Shown: positions 63,901-64,000 of the stretch, one piece after another
Position numbering within the stretch: the first letter of the stretch is position 1
Layout: each line of letters opens with the position of its first letter
NCBI GenBank assembly: GCA_000507305.1
Contig: DF239330.1
Span: 187,698-251,697 of the forward strand
Source: Breviolum minutum Mf 1.05b.01
Lineage: Eukaryota; Sar; Dinophyceae; Suessiales; Symbiodiniaceae
Length of the DNA: 64,000 bases
Direction of reading: 5' to 3'
The notes under the pieces: generated by a model
The model's database searches: none
What the model saw: only the letters and a program-made list of their open reading frames with translations
What the model was told of the DNA's origin: nothing
Program-made: the position numbers and the translations under genes

Positions 63901-64000
63901 TAACAGAGTATTTTTGTCAGATGATTTTGTTTCAGGTGATCACGCATCGCACGCTGCCCAAGTTCATTGCAGACCGTGGTGGTGTGGCCCTTCGTCCAGG
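60915..64000 (+). CDS. aconitate hydratase B (bacterial-type aconitase), 5-prime part
   Basis: Aconitase B interconverts citrate and isocitrate using a 4Fe-4S cluster, here presumably in the mitochondrion. Exons by frame and splice sites: 60915-60995 ([20 protein letters not shown]), 61157-61193, 61266-61315 ([13 protein letters not shown]), 61403-61446, 61700 to about 61790 ([19 protein letters not shown]), an uncertain exon near 61850-61905, 62029-62098 ([20 protein letters not shown]), 62167-62226, 62388-62497 ([20 protein letters not shown]), 62635-62691, 62780-62868 ([19 protein letters not shown]), 62960-63204 ([19 protein letters not shown]), 63475-63819 ([13 protein letters not shown] and [20 protein letters not shown]), and 63936 off the window edge. 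This covers the HEAT-like N-terminal domain, the swivel domain and the start of the catalytic part. The cluster cysteines lie beyond the window. The true start exon is not identified. Confidence 0.93.

Overview
This window looks like nuclear DNA of a dinoflagellate, most likely Symbiodiniaceae or another member of Suessiales. The reasons are sparse genes broken into short exons, spliced introns that appear to use GT, GC and GA donors, a bacterial-type aconitase B gene cut by about a dozen introns, Ty1/copia pol sequences, dense dispersed and tandem repeats, and protein families I associate with this lineage. Nothing suggests a prokaryotic replicon: there are no operons, Shine-Dalgarno sites or CRISPR arrays. 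I found no rRNA or tRNA gene.

Layout. 0-11.6 kb holds two decayed LINE-like retroelements on the minus strand (about 2.1-5.1 kb and 10.2-11.6 kb) in otherwise gene-poor DNA; a lone N at 11577 coincides with the end of the second. 14.3-16.1 kb carries the best intact host gene, an uninterrupted family 8 glycosyltransferase with a C-terminal Tudor/SH3-like tail and a strong hairpin just upstream. 17.4-19.8 kb is a split transposase-like gene of a multicopy dinoflagellate family. 22.5-26.6 kb has small hypothetical genes and a charged multi-exon minus-strand gene. 30.2-31.1 kb is a second multicopy-family gene. 32.8-35.7 kb has a basic multi-exon gene and a proline-rich protein.

36.2-41.6 kb is a repeat-rich accessory block. 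Its centrepiece is a 1.46-kb element with 65-bp terminal direct repeats, a primer-binding-site-like sequence and a target duplication. It sits inside a tandem repeat whose neighbouring copy preserves the empty site, and it carries one ORF for a membrane-anchored coiled-coil protein. A related-looking RS-rich acidic ORF and a gene built of five 120-bp repeats follow.

46.4-55.8 kb is a Ty1/copia retroelement: a 41-bp repeat array, a small membrane ORF, gag with a zinc knuckle, then protease, integrase, RT and RNase H, separated by frame changes. The RNase H runs into a transmembrane segment and a charged tail, followed by a polytopic membrane ORF and a soluble ORF. Membrane-protein accessories on this element and on the 1.46-kb element are the most unusual theme here.

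55.7-56.6 kb has a roughly 65-bp inverted repeat pair, then a tetranucleotide microsatellite. 59.5-64 kb is ordinary plus-strand gene space: exons of a folate/biopterin transporter-like (BT1) membrane protein, then aconitase B running off the right end. Exon boundaries were placed by eye from reading frame, splice dinucleotides and remembered family sequences, so they are approximate.
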